A stretch of DNA of 38,175 nucleotides, taken from Candidatus Desulfatibia profunda. Lineage in GTDB: Bacteria; Desulfobacterota; Desulfobacteria; Desulfobacterales; UBA11574. A program made the position numbers and the translations under genes. The stretch is from NCBI GenBank assembly GCA_014382665.1, contig JACNJH010000101.1:1-38175 (forward strand). Reading direction: 5' to 3'. How positions within the stretch are numbered: position 1 is the first letter of the stretch; every line of letters begins with the position of its first letter. Positions 18,396 to 26,028 of this stretch are shown in pieces. The notes beneath the pieces were generated by a model that did not search any database, was not told where the DNA came from, and worked only from the letters and a program-made list of their open reading frames with translations.

Positions 18396-18587
18396 GCCGA
18401 TAATATGTTTTTTTCCTGTGCGGAATATACTGAAATCATAGGTAGATTTTCAGTTCACCACTACTTTTTCAATGGTGCTTTCCAGAATCATCCGGGTCAC
18501 ACCCTGAAAGGCGTTTTCAAAGCGGCGATTTCCTTCTTTGACATGCACCAGATGGCGGTATAAGGCGGTATCGGATTTATTGGCCAT
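18396..18587 (-). pseudogene. prkA: N-terminal segment of prkA, cut off by an in-frame TGA
   Basis: From ATG 18587 the frame reads 45 codons ending EKVVVN, then TGA, then KSTYDFSIFRTGKKHIIG directly into the annotated PrkA start. The start is preceded by CGGGAGGTGTAAT, the best ribosome site in the operon. The sequence on both sides of the stop continues smoothly in composition and frame, so the stop interrupts one gene. A GGA-to-TGA change would do it. It would otherwise encode a 45-residue peptide. Confidence 0.75.
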
Positions 18588-18793
18588 ATTACACCTCCCG
18601 AGATGGAGTATCTGTTAGTAATTTATGGGGAAACCTTATGATTCAGTAACAGATTTGCAGGACGCAGTCAAGATAATGAGATGCAATGTAAGAAAAGGCA
18701 CCCCATCGTTTTTGACGAGATGCCTTGATGGTTAAACGATCGAAATTTTCAGATTGTGCGAAAATTTAATTTAAGGATATTCGTATATCAGTA

Positions 18794-19102
18794 TCACTTG
18801 GGGATCGTCTGTTCAATCTGGGCGACAACTTGTTTTTCTTTTTTGACCTGCCATTTGCCGTTTTCCTTAACCAGATCGAAGATCCCATTATATTGGATGG
18901 TGCCGGTAACTTTGATGCTGGCCTGATCATCACTTTTGTTCACAACTGCGTATTCAAGCTTGGATGCATCGATCTTTACGGCATAGTCCGATTGGAACTG
19001 TTTTTTGACGACATCCTTGACGACCTCCTCAGGGCCGGGCTTGGCGCATCCGAAGACCATCAAAACCGCAGCCAACATTCCAACAATTACGATTCGTTTC
19101 AT
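18794..19102 (-). CDS. Small putative lipoprotein
   Basis: About 102 residues, starting at the ATG at 19102 (GAGGAGG lies just upstream) rather than the longer frame to 19216. The N-terminus MKRIVIVGMLAAVLMVFGC is a lipoprotein signal with Cys at position 19. The mature part (VVKDVVKKQFQSDYAVKIDAS, then IKVTGTIQYNGIFDLVKENGKWQVKKEKQ) has the beta-sandwich look of DUF4878/SnoaL-like lipoproteins, in which a conserved GKWQV-type end is common. The function is unknown. It is likely anchored to a membrane on the outer side. Confidence 0.7.
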   Translation of the reverse strand: MKRIVIVGMLAAVLMVFGCAKPGPEEVVKDVVKKQFQSDYAVKIDASKLEYAVVNKSDDQASIKVTGTIQYNGIFDLVKENGKWQVKKEKQVVAQIEQTIPK

Positions 19103-19335
19103 ACAGTCCTCCTCATCATTATTGAATTTATTATCAATTGTTACTCTGCTTTCTATCCTGTCGAAAAAGATAGCACTTCGAGATGAAACGGTCAATCCTG
19201 AATATATGAAAAACAAACGGCCCGGTTTCAGCCGTCAAAAAGTTTTGCTTGTCAATTCAAACAAAGAAGTATTATTAAAACCAATGGAAACAAAAGTCAG
19301 CTTGCGTGATATAGGTCATACCATGGAGGTGTAAG

Positions 19336-19989
19336 ATGGAAAAACCGATTGAAAACTACTGGAAAATCAGGCTGGAGAATTTGAAGAAGGCCTTGGAAAA
19401 CAACAATTTTGAAGTCTTTGTGGCGGACAGCACCACAGAGGCCAAAAAGATTGTCCTGGAACAGATTGTTCCCAAGACGAACGCCAAAAGCGTTTCCTGG
19501 GGAGGTTCGATAACGTTCGTTGCCACCGGGCTTTACGACGCCCTCAAAGACAGCGGTGATATGGAGGTGCTTGACACTTACGACAAGAAGCTGTCTCCGG
19601 AAGAGAGCCTCGAGCGGCGCCGGAAGTCGCTGCTGGTTGATTTGTATCTTACCGGTACCAACGCGGTGACCGAAAGCGGCCAGCTTGTCAATCTGGATAT
19701 GATCGGCAACCGTATCGGTGCGATCACCTTCGGCCCCAAACACGTCGTTATTCTTGTGGGACGCAATAAGATCGCCGTGGACCTGGAAGATGCCATGTTT
19801 CGCGTCAAAAATTATGCGGCTCCGGTTAATACCATGCGCCTGGATAAAAAGACGCCTTGCGCCAAAACGTCTTATTGCGAGGAATGCAAGAGCCCGGACC
19901 GCATCTGCAATACCTGGACCATTACTGAAAAATCGTTTCCCAAAGGAAGGGTAAAGGTGGTTCTGATTAATCAGGATCTGGGGTTTTAA
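19336..19989 (+). CDS. LUD-domain protein (LutC/YkgG-like, DUF162)
   Basis: A 217-residue protein of the LUD family, whose LutC members form part of the lactate-utilisation complex with LutA and LutB. Blocks such as SVSWGGSITFVATGLYDALK, DLYLTGTNAVTESGQLVNLDMIGNRI and HVVILVGRNKIAVDLEDAM are characteristic. A Cys cluster, CAKTSYCEECKSPDRIC near 175-191, suggests an iron-sulfur or zinc site not typical of short LutC proteins. No lutA or lutB lies nearby. The gene has a GGAGGTG ribosome site just before its ATG. It converges on the helical-repeat gene, with a 7-bp gap. Confidence 0.85.
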   Translation: MEKPIENYWKIRLENLKKALENNNFEVFVADSTTEAKKIVLEQIVPKTNAKSVSWGGSITFVATGLYDALKDSGDMEVLDTYDKKLSPEESLERRRKSLLVDLYLTGTNAVTESGQLVNLDMIGNRIGAITFGPKHVVILVGRNKIAVDLEDAMFRVKNYAAPVNTMRLDKKTPCAKTSYCEECKSPDRICNTWTITEKSFPKGRVKVVLINQDLGF

Positions 19990-19996
19990 CCGGTTT

Positions 19997-20668
19997 TTAC
20001 AGTTTCTTTAGCGCTTCCCGGGCCAGACGGCTTACCTGGCAGGCAACCTGACGGTTGTCCAGAAAGGTCTTAACCGTAGCGTTATCGTTTAAAAGGCGTT
20101 TTAATACGGGCCGGACCGATTCATCGCCGATCGCTCGGGCTGTCCAGGCCGCCAGGCCCCGCAGCGAGGGATCATCGGACTCCAGATACGGCCGCAGGAA
20201 ACCGGCCGCCCCCCTAACCAGCCGGGGTTGGACTCGGGCCAGCCTTCCCAGACTCCAGAGAACCCCCCGTTGAAGAACCTGGTGTTCGATGAAGTTGCCG
20301 TTCGGTCGAATATAAGATACAAGGATTTTAGCGTATTCTTCTGCCAGCCTTTGATGCCGGGCCATGATTTCGCCCATGGCTTCGGGCGAACCCCAGCCGA
20401 TTCCACCGGATTCGTCGTTTAAATTCCAGATCAGGCGGCGCATGACGATACGGGCGGATTCCATATCGTCTTCGGCAAGTCCGGCAACGACAACACCGAT
20501 TGCCGTAACGGCACGCCATTTTACAAGTTCATCGGCACTGAATAAAAAAGAAAAAAGCGGATTGATCACCTGGCGCGCCGGGTATCGGCAAATCATTTCC
20601 GGACTGCCGGCAACATCGTTTTGAAGGAGAAGGCCGTGAATCTTTTTTTTGAGCGTTCGGATGCTCAT
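19997..20668 (-). CDS. Helical-repeat (HEAT-like) protein
   Basis: About 223 residues from ATG 20668; the longer frame from a TTG at 20710 overlaps the ferredoxin gene and is less likely. It is almost entirely alpha-helical, with repeat units such as LVKWRAVTAIGVVVAGLA, GVLWSLGRLARVQPRLV and SLRGLAAWTARAIGD that fit HEAT/PBS-lyase-type repeats. Similar proteins occur in Desulfovibrio (the DVU0298 type), but I cannot confirm the family. It directly follows the ferredoxin and flavodiiron genes with a 17-bp gap, so it may be co-transcribed with them and may act as a scaffold; that role is inference. Confidence 0.65.
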   Translation of the reverse strand: MSIRTLKKKIHGLLLQNDVAGSPEMICRYPARQVINPLFSFLFSADELVKWRAVTAIGVVVAGLAEDDMESARIVMRRLIWNLNDESGGIGWGSPEAMGEIMARHQRLAEEYAKILVSYIRPNGNFIEHQVLQRGVLWSLGRLARVQPRLVRGAAGFLRPYLESDDPSLRGLAAWTARAIGDESVRPVLKRLLNDNATVKTFLDNRQVACQVSRLAREALKKL

Positions 20669-20685
20669 GGCAACGTTATCGCCGT

Positions 20686-20877
20686 TTACTCCTCTTCCCA
20701 GTAAATACAATCCACCGGGCAGTTCTTGATGGCTTCATCCACCTCGGTTTGAGGAAAGTCGGAAAGATCGGCAACTTCGATGTAGCCGGCAGCGTTCAGC
20801 CTGAAAACATCGGGGCAAACCTCGACACAGACTTTACAAAGAATGCAGTCGCTAAGTTCAACAACCGGTATTTTCAA
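20686..20877 (-). CDS. Small [4Fe-4S] ferredoxin
   Basis: A 63-residue ferredoxin with C11, C14, C17 and C53 as likely [4Fe-4S] ligands and two further Cys (C21, C57). CILCKVCVEVCPDVF is the usual N-terminal ligand block and NCPVDCIYW the C-terminal one. Monocluster ferredoxins of this size with two extra cysteines recall Desulfovibrio gigas ferredoxin, where the extra pair is a disulfide. It lies immediately downstream of the flavodiiron oxygen reductase (5-bp gap) and could be one of its electron sources. Confidence 0.9.
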   Translation of the reverse strand: MKIPVVELSDCILCKVCVEVCPDVFRLNAAGYIEVADLSDFPQTEVDEAIKNCPVDCIYWEEE

Positions 20878-20882
20878 GATAG

Positions 20883-22067
20883 TTATCTCTTGACGGCCTT
20901 TCCGATCTTTTTGCCAAATTCATAACAGGCGTCGACACCCTCTTTGTCGGGCACATACTGGATCTTGACACCCGGATCGATGATATCAAATTTCATGGCT
21001 TCGAGTTCAGCATTGATCAGCTTGACGGCTTCACCGCTCCATCCGTAAGATCCAAATGCGGCTCCGATCTTGTTTTGGGGTTTGAGGCCCTTCATATACG
21101 TTAAAAAATCACCAAGGGTAGGAAACAGGCCGTTGTTCAAAGTCGGAGATCCTATGACAACAGCCCGGGCATCCATGACTTCAGTCATGATATCGCTGCG
21201 ATGCCATTTGCGAAGATGCATCGGCCGGACACGGATACCTTCATGATGCAGGCCGGATGCAATGGCTTCGGCCATTTTTTCAGTGCTCTTCCACATGGTA
21301 TCATAGACGACAACGGCCTTTTTTTCAGGTTCCTGATGGCTCCACTTGACATAAGCGTTGATAATCTTTGCAGGGTCTCGGCGCCATACAATGCCATGGT
21401 CGGGGCAGATGACATTGAACTCCAGGCCGAGTTCCGTTACCTTTTCAACAAGTTTGAGTATCAGCGCGGAAAAGGGAAGCAGAATGTTGGCAAAGTACTT
21501 CTTGGCATGCGGCATGATGGCGTCGCCGATTTCATCGTCAAAATTTTCCTGACCGGCATAATGCTGGCCAAAGGCATCACTGGAAAAGAGGATTTTGTCT
21601 TCCTTGAGATAGGTAAACATGCTGTCCGGCCAGTGCAGCATCCGGGCTTCCAAAAAAGTCAGGGTCCTTTTCCCCAGACTCAGTTCCGTGCCGTTTTCCA
21701 CGGCGTGATAATTCCACTTCTGCGGGAAATGGCGGGACAGGTTCTTTAAACCCATTTTTGAACAATACAGCGGTTTATCTTCGCCGATTTTATGCATGAC
21801 CCGGGCCAGACCGCCGGAATGATCCATTTCGGTATGGTTGCTGATGACAAAGTCAATCGTTTTAGGATCAACAATTTGGGCGATGTTTTCCAGCAGTTGG
21901 TCGACAAAATCCTTTTTGACGGTATCAATCAGAGTGATCTTTTCATCTATGATCAGAAAAGCGTTATAGCTGGTGCCGTCATAGGTTGAATAGCCATGAA
22001 AATCGCGGATGTTCCAGTCATTAACGCCTACGTCATAAATCCCTTTTGCAATTTCAACGGGTTTCAT
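20883..22067 (-). CDS. roo: Flavodiiron oxygen reductase (rubredoxin:oxygen oxidoreductase, FprA-like)
   Basis: A 394-residue class A flavodiiron protein. The metallo-beta-lactamase-like half carries the di-iron motif HTEMDH (H78, E80, D82, H83), with further ligands in LHWPDSM, SSDAFGQH and CPDHGIVW. The C-terminal half, from about residue 255, is a flavodoxin domain with VVVYDTMWKSTEKMA as the FMN phosphate loop. These enzymes reduce O2 to water, taking electrons from rubredoxin; the rubredoxin gene lies 33 bp upstream on the same strand. Length and motifs are complete. Cytoplasmic. Confidence 0.95.
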   Translation of the reverse strand: MKPVEIAKGIYDVGVNDWNIRDFHGYSTYDGTSYNAFLIIDEKITLIDTVKKDFVDQLLENIAQIVDPKTIDFVISNHTEMDHSGGLARVMHKIGEDKPLYCSKMGLKNLSRHFPQKWNYHAVENGTELSLGKRTLTFLEARMLHWPDSMFTYLKEDKILFSSDAFGQHYAGQENFDDEIGDAIMPHAKKYFANILLPFSALILKLVEKVTELGLEFNVICPDHGIVWRRDPAKIINAYVKWSHQEPEKKAVVVYDTMWKSTEKMAEAIASGLHHEGIRVRPMHLRKWHRSDIMTEVMDARAVVIGSPTLNNGLFPTLGDFLTYMKGLKPQNKIGAAFGSYGWSGEAVKLINAELEAMKFDIIDPGVKIQYVPDKEGVDACYEFGKKIGKAVKR

Positions 22068-22100
22068 ATGCTAACCTCAATTTGAAGAATCAATGTTTAA

Positions 22101-22262
22101 TTAAGATTCTTTTTCAAAATCATCCTTTAAAGCGCCGCATACCGGGCATTCCCAGTCATCCGGCAGGTCTTCGAATTTTGTTCCGGGATCAATACCATTA
22201 TCAGGATCGCCTTTCCGGGGATCGTACACATAGCCGCAAATCGAACATACGTAGTTGTCCAT
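22101..22262 (-). CDS. Rubredoxin
   Basis: A 53-residue rubredoxin with the Fe(Cys)4 site C6, C9, C39, C42 (CSICGY and CPVCGA). Start at ATG 22262, with GGAGGAGTAAA just before it; a longer open frame to 22385 runs into the 74-nt repeat and is not part of the gene. It should be the electron donor of the flavodiiron protein encoded next. FEDLPDDW is the conserved rubredoxin core. Confidence 0.97.
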   Translation of the reverse strand: MDNYVCSICGYVYDPRKGDPDNGIDPGTKFEDLPDDWECPVCGALKDDFEKES

Positions 22263-22357
22263 TTTACTCCTCCATTTCTGATCGTTGTTTTTTCCTGTAA
22301 ATGAGTCGGGTTTTACATTGGGTTTGATTGCATCGGTTCGTTCTTCCGAAATCATGT

Positions 22358-22431
22358 GACCGGCACGCTCCCCGCCGCGAAGCACTGACGCACGTCAGAA
22401 CCCCCGCCCGTTAGGGCGGGAAGCTTCACAA
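22358..22431. repeat. 74-nt structured repeat, copy 2
   Basis: Second copy of the block at 8267-8340 (68 of 74 identical, no gaps). It lies between the flavin reductase-ArsC fusion gene and rubredoxin, about 96 bp before the rubredoxin start. ACCGGCAC occurs just inside its left edge (22359-22366) and again at its right edge (22431-22438), a possible short direct repeat. Confidence 0.75.
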
Positions 22432-22470
22432 CCGGCACATTACTGCTTGCCGGTTTTAGGCCCAGGTGCG

Positions 22471-23442
22471 CTATAAGCTACTGATAAGGTCTTTAACCCT
22501 TTTTTCGATTTTGTCGCGAACGTTGCGCATGAAATCGATTCCTTTTCCGGCAGGATCCGGCAGATCCCAGTCCTGTACCCGGGCACCAGGTACAAACGGG
22601 CATTTTTCCCCGCAGCCCATGGTTATAATCAGTTCCGGTTGCAGCGTGGCTATCGCCGCCTCCAGGGACTGGGGCCGGCGGAAGGCCATGTCGACACCTT
22701 TTTCTTCCATAACTTCAACCATGACAGGGTTGATTTTATCGACAGGGCTGCCGCCGCCGGTAAACACTTCAAGTTTGTCGCCTCCGAAAATCTGGGCAAA
22801 AGTGCCGGCCATCTGACTGCGACAGGCGTTTTCCCGGCAGGCAAACAGGACTTTTTTACGACCTTGCAACGGTTTTACCAGATCGGCGACCGCTTTCTCC
22901 ACATCTTCATGGACCGTCGGATGCTTTGCCATATCGCCTGAGTTTTCGATCTGCCAGTATGTCAGGCTCCCATTATAGCCGGCGCCCACGGCATCGAAGA
23001 AGTACTTGGCCGTCAGGATGACGCCTTCGAAAAGGTTTTTTCCTTTAGTGGCGCCGAGGGATAGCAGAAATCCGCGCCGAAAGTTTCGGGCCGGATCGGT
23101 CAAGTTCAATTTATATTTTCGGGACCAGAGTGCCTGACTCCTGTCAATCAGCGCCTTGAGCTGAGCGGTGACGTTGTAAAAGTAAACGGGCGAGGCCAGC
23201 AGGATCACATCGGCCGCGCGAAATAAAGGATAGATTTCAGGTTTCATGTCGTCGTCCTGCGTGATGCAGTAACCGTTCTTTTCACAAAAACCACACCCGA
23301 TACAGAACTTAATATTCTTTTTGACCACTTCAATAACATGGGTCCGAGCCCCTAATTTTTCGGCTTCGTTCATGAACGCCGAAAGCAGAAAGTTGGTATT
23401 AGCCTTTTTTCTCGGGCTGCCCTGTAATCCCAGTACGAACAT
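22471..23442 (-). CDS. NADPH-dependent FMN reductase fused to an ArsC/low-molecular-weight phosphatase domain
   Basis: About 323 residues from ATG 23442 (GGAGA lies upstream); the frame to 23526 has no support. The N-terminal domain (GLQGSPRKKANTN, CIGCGFCEKNGYC, LLASPVYFYNVTAQLK) is a flavodoxin-like iron-sulfur flavoprotein or NADPH-FMN reductase. The C-terminal domain (VLFACRENACRSQMAG, TMGCGEKCPFVPG, DWDLPDPAGK) is an arsenate reductase of the thioredoxin-coupled/LMW-PTP type with the CX5R catalytic loop and two further cysteines. Similar fusions occur in sulfate reducers and methanogens; the substrate (arsenate or another) is not known here. It belongs to the redox island. Confidence 0.85.
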   Translation of the reverse strand: MFVLGLQGSPRKKANTNFLLSAFMNEAEKLGARTHVIEVVKKNIKFCIGCGFCEKNGYCITQDDDMKPEIYPLFRAADVILLASPVYFYNVTAQLKALIDRSQALWSRKYKLNLTDPARNFRRGFLLSLGATKGKNLFEGVILTAKYFFDAVGAGYNGSLTYWQIENSGDMAKHPTVHEDVEKAVADLVKPLQGRKKVLFACRENACRSQMAGTFAQIFGGDKLEVFTGGGSPVDKINPVMVEVMEEKGVDMAFRRPQSLEAAIATLQPELIITMGCGEKCPFVPGARVQDWDLPDPAGKGIDFMRNVRDKIEKRVKDLISSL

Positions 23443-23641
23443 GAAAAACGTTCTCCTTTGTCTTTTATTTTTATTGAATACCCAGGGTCTGTGGAAAAAT
23501 GTTCTGACAGATATTGCAGTCGCCATAGCTAACCCGGATATTTCATGAATGATATTATACGAATTTTTAAAAAAACATCTTCAGGAAACATCCGGGTTAT
23601 GCAGTTTTCAGGGCATCTCCGGCTGGGCAACAAGCTTTAGA

Positions 23642-23827
23642 CTAGGCCTGACCCTCCAGGGTGCACTGGGTGAAGTCGATTGGTTTTTTACAAACATCGC
23701 AAACATGGGTTGTGTCAAATTCGTCCGAAAATATTTCTTTTTCCGCGCCGCAGGCGGGGCATTTGCAGGCAAACGATTTTAAGCTTTTGAACGATTCAAA
23801 ACCAGGGCAATGTTTCGGTGTTGTCAT
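23642..23827 (-). CDS. Small zinc-ribbon protein
   Basis: A 61-residue protein with C23-x2-C26 and C43-x2-C46, the pattern of a zinc ribbon or rubredoxin-like knuckle, plus C7, C21 and C55. GGAGGAG precedes the ATG. I recognise no named family. It sits between flavodoxin and the FMN reductase-ArsC gene, so it probably works with iron or electron carriers of the island; that is inference. Confidence 0.75.
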   Translation of the reverse strand: MTTPKHCPGFESFKSLKSFACKCPACGAEKEIFSDEFDTTHVCDVCKKPIDFTQCTLEGQA

Positions 23828-23860
23828 AATCTCCTCCTTTGGTCCCGTTGTTTATAAGTG

Positions 23861-24295
23861 CTATTTTAGTTTCTTGGCAATTTCACGTCCGTAATCCTGG
23901 GCCATTTTGACGCCGCCGCCAAGGGCGCTCGACTTTAACCTCAGCGGATCGCCGACCATATCCATTTTAAAAATATTTTTCATGGTGTTGAAAATACGGT
24001 CGGGGGCTTCTCCGCTCCAGCCAAAAGCACCGAAGGCCCCGCCGATTTTGGCTTCAAGCCCGGCTTTTTCAGCAAGAAATAGAAGGGTTTTCATCCCCTG
24101 CATCATATCGCCGTGGTAAGTGGCCGATCCCAATATAAGGGCGTCATAACCTTCAAGGTCGGCTTCTTTTTTAATGTCCTTGACGTCTTTAACTGCAGCA
24201 TCGACACCGGAGAATCGAAGGCCTTCTGCAATCAGTTCGCCGATCCGTTGAGTTTCTCCGGTTCGGGTTGCATACACAATAAGTGCTTTGGCCAT
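23861..24295 (-). CDS. Flavodoxin
   Basis: A 144-residue flavodoxin. The phosphate loop is YATRTGETQRIG (about residues 8-19) and the second FMN loop is SATYHGDMM; IGGAFGAFGWSGEAPD is the conserved third block. It carries single electrons between low-potential donors and redox enzymes. The best partners nearby are the flavodiiron protein and desulfoferrodoxin. Length fits short-chain flavodoxins. Confidence 0.95.
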   Translation of the reverse strand: MAKALIVYATRTGETQRIGELIAEGLRFSGVDAAVKDVKDIKKEADLEGYDALILGSATYHGDMMQGMKTLLFLAEKAGLEAKIGGAFGAFGWSGEAPDRIFNTMKNIFKMDMVGDPLRLKSSALGGGVKMAQDYGREIAKKLK

Positions 24296-24299
24296 GTTG

Positions 24300-24464
24300 T
24301 TATCCCTTTTTTCCTATTCTATGGTCAACCCCTTCGGGAGCACAGTCCGGTGTATAGCAGGTGGTGTCCAAAAAATCGCATTTCTGCTTGCATGCCGGGC
24401 ACTCGTTGGGCGGTATGTCCGCATCCAGCGTGTATCCGCAGTTACTGCATTTCCAATTGACCAT
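24300..24464 (-). CDS. Rubredoxin-like Cys-rich protein
   Basis: A 54-residue protein starting at ATG 24464, with AAGGAGGTGATGTT upstream. It has C6-x2-C9 and C22-x2-C25 like a rubredoxin (KCSNCGY, ECPACK) and three extra cysteines (C29, C36, C41) in a short tail, so it is not a classical rubredoxin. The rubredoxin core FEDLPDDW is absent. It sits between flavodoxin and desulfoferrodoxin, so it may donate electrons to either; that is inference. Confidence 0.85.
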   Translation of the reverse strand: MVNWKCSNCGYTLDADIPPNECPACKQKCDFLDTTCYTPDCAPEGVDHRIGKKG

Positions 24465-24530
24465 AACATCACCTCCTTTTCCCAATTCCTGAATTCCTAA
24501 ATTCATCAATCTGTCACTAATAAAGTGTTT

Positions 24531-24905
24531 TTACGCTTTCCAGTGGCCGTGCAGATTGCAATATTCCCGGGCGGTAATCTTTTTGGCATCTACATTAAAC
24601 GTTGCTTCAGGTGCGTCACCGGGATTCAGAAACTGCCGGTAAGTCTTCCCGTCGGCGATAATTTCGACCCATTCGATGTAGTGCTTGGCTTCCATGGGAT
24701 GGGCAACGCTTCCGACTTTAACGTTAACGTCTTCCGCGGTTTTTTTCACAACGGGAACATGCTTTTCCTTGGCGGCATCGACGGTATTTTCAACCAGCAA
24801 ATTCATCGGCTGGCCGCAGCATACCAGTTCGCCTTCGCCGGCATGTAATACCTCAACGATATTTCCGCAAACGTTACATTTATAAACTTCCAGTCTTGCT
24901 GTCAT
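24531..24905 (-). CDS. dfx: Desulfoferrodoxin (superoxide reductase, two-iron type)
   Basis: A 124-residue superoxide reductase. The N-terminal desulforedoxin-like site has C10, C13, C29 and C30 (CNVCG, CCG). The catalytic centre II is shown by EKHVP (E47, K48, H49), AHP (H69), KHYIEW (H75) and YCNLHGHW (C116, H119). It reduces superoxide to hydrogen peroxide without making O2, with rubredoxin as the usual donor. All ligands are present. Confidence 0.97.
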   Translation of the reverse strand: MTARLEVYKCNVCGNIVEVLHAGEGELVCCGQPMNLLVENTVDAAKEKHVPVVKKTAEDVNVKVGSVAHPMEAKHYIEWVEIIADGKTYRQFLNPGDAPEATFNVDAKKITAREYCNLHGHWKA

Positions 24906-24920
24906 GATTATTTCCTCCTT

Positions 24921-25496
24921 TTACCAGTTTTCTCCCAGCAGTTCAAAATGGGCCTTGGGATGAGCACAGGCGGGACATGCTTCCGGGGCTTCGCTGCCTT
25001 TATGAAGATAGCCGCAGTTTCGGCAGCGCCATACAACCGTGTCGTCCCGCTTGAATACCCGGCCGGATTCGATATTGGCTGCCAGATCAAGATATCTCTT
25101 TTCGTGCTGTTTCTCTGCGACGCTGACCGCTTCAAACACCATGGCAACATCCTCAAACCCTTCTTTGCGCGCGGTTTTGGCAAAGCCGGGATACAGATAT
25201 GAATACTCTTCATGCTCTCCGGCCGCCGCCGCTTTGAGGTTTTCAAGGGTTGTGCCGATAACGCCTGCCGGGAACATGGCCGTAATTTCCAGCATATCAC
25301 CTTCTAAGAATTTAAAGAACCGTTTGGCATGTTCTTTTTCCTGATTTGCGGTTTCCTCGAATATGTCTGCAATCTGAACGTAACCTTCCTTTTTTGCCTG
25401 GCCGGCAAAATAGGTGTAGCGGTTACGGGCTTGCGACTCACCCGCAAAGGCTTTTAAAAGATTTTTTTCGGTTTGGGCACCTTTCAATCTTCCCAC
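24921..25496 (-). CDS. rbr: Rubrerythrin
   Basis: A 191-residue rubrerythrin that reduces hydrogen peroxide to water. The ferritin-like four-helix part carries E20 (FAGESQARNRY), EETANQEKEH with E53 and H56, and further carboxylates in EHEEYSYLYPGFAK and VAEKQHEKRY; the C-terminal rubredoxin domain has CRNCGY and CPACAH. It is the first gene of the minus-strand island, 15 bp before desulfoferrodoxin, so superoxide and peroxide removal are linked. Confidence 0.97.
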   Translation of the reverse strand: MGRLKGAQTEKNLLKAFAGESQARNRYTYFAGQAKKEGYVQIADIFEETANQEKEHAKRFFKFLEGDMLEITAMFPAGVIGTTLENLKAAAAGEHEEYSYLYPGFAKTARKEGFEDVAMVFEAVSVAEKQHEKRYLDLAANIESGRVFKRDDTVVWRCRNCGYLHKGSEAPEACPACAHPKAHFELLGENW

Positions 25497-26028
25497 GTTT
25501 TTCCTCCTCTTGTTTTTGGGTTAACAGCCAAATATGTTTTCAGCAAGATTGATCATTTCATCTACAAGCTTAAGCGTTCTGACAATGTTTGCGTCGCAGG
25601 GTCTCAAGTTTGTAAGCACTCCTTGATCGGAGAATAAAAATGTCATCAAGACGACAGGTATTAGCTAAAGACAGACGAAAAAAAATTAATAATAACACTT
25701 CAAAATGCATGCCAAAACTGGGAAGTTGATTACAGGATGTAGAAAATTACGTATTAACAGATGCTTGTAGCTGTATGCCCAGGAAAAACGTTTTTGGGCA
25801 GGAGATGAACTGATACAGCCGTGATACACAATCGAATAGTGATTTAAATATACAGTTTGTTTTAACATCGAGTCAATAGGAAATTCCGGCTGATTTGCTT
25901 AAGACAGCTTGTCGATCTAAACAAAATCACCCGGCAGCTTGCTATAAATGTTTCAGAAAGGGTGTTTATGCGATCGAAGGCGCAGTTAAGGAATGGCTCA
26001 AAAACGAGCTCAGTGATGCAGCCTGACG
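25497..26028. other. Intergenic region upstream of the rubrerythrin operon
   Basis: No gene is convincing here. A hairpin, TGCCCAGGAAAAAC pairing with GTTTTTGGGCA apart from a small bulge, lies at 25776-25800. An open stretch on the plus strand near 25905-26027 ends in YAIEGAVKEWL-type codons but matches nothing I recognise. The promoter of the redox island should be in this region; I could not pick it out. Confidence 0.4.

Noticed and set aside
18450-18452. Selenocysteine at the prkA TGA
   Set aside because: No GC-rich hairpin of SECIS type follows the TGA within the next 40 bases, and PrkA has no known redox Cys/Sec at this place.
25905-26027. Possible gene fragment in the rubrerythrin upstream region
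   Set aside because: A stretch of open codons (YAIEGAVKEWL) has no start, no ribosome site and no match I can name.
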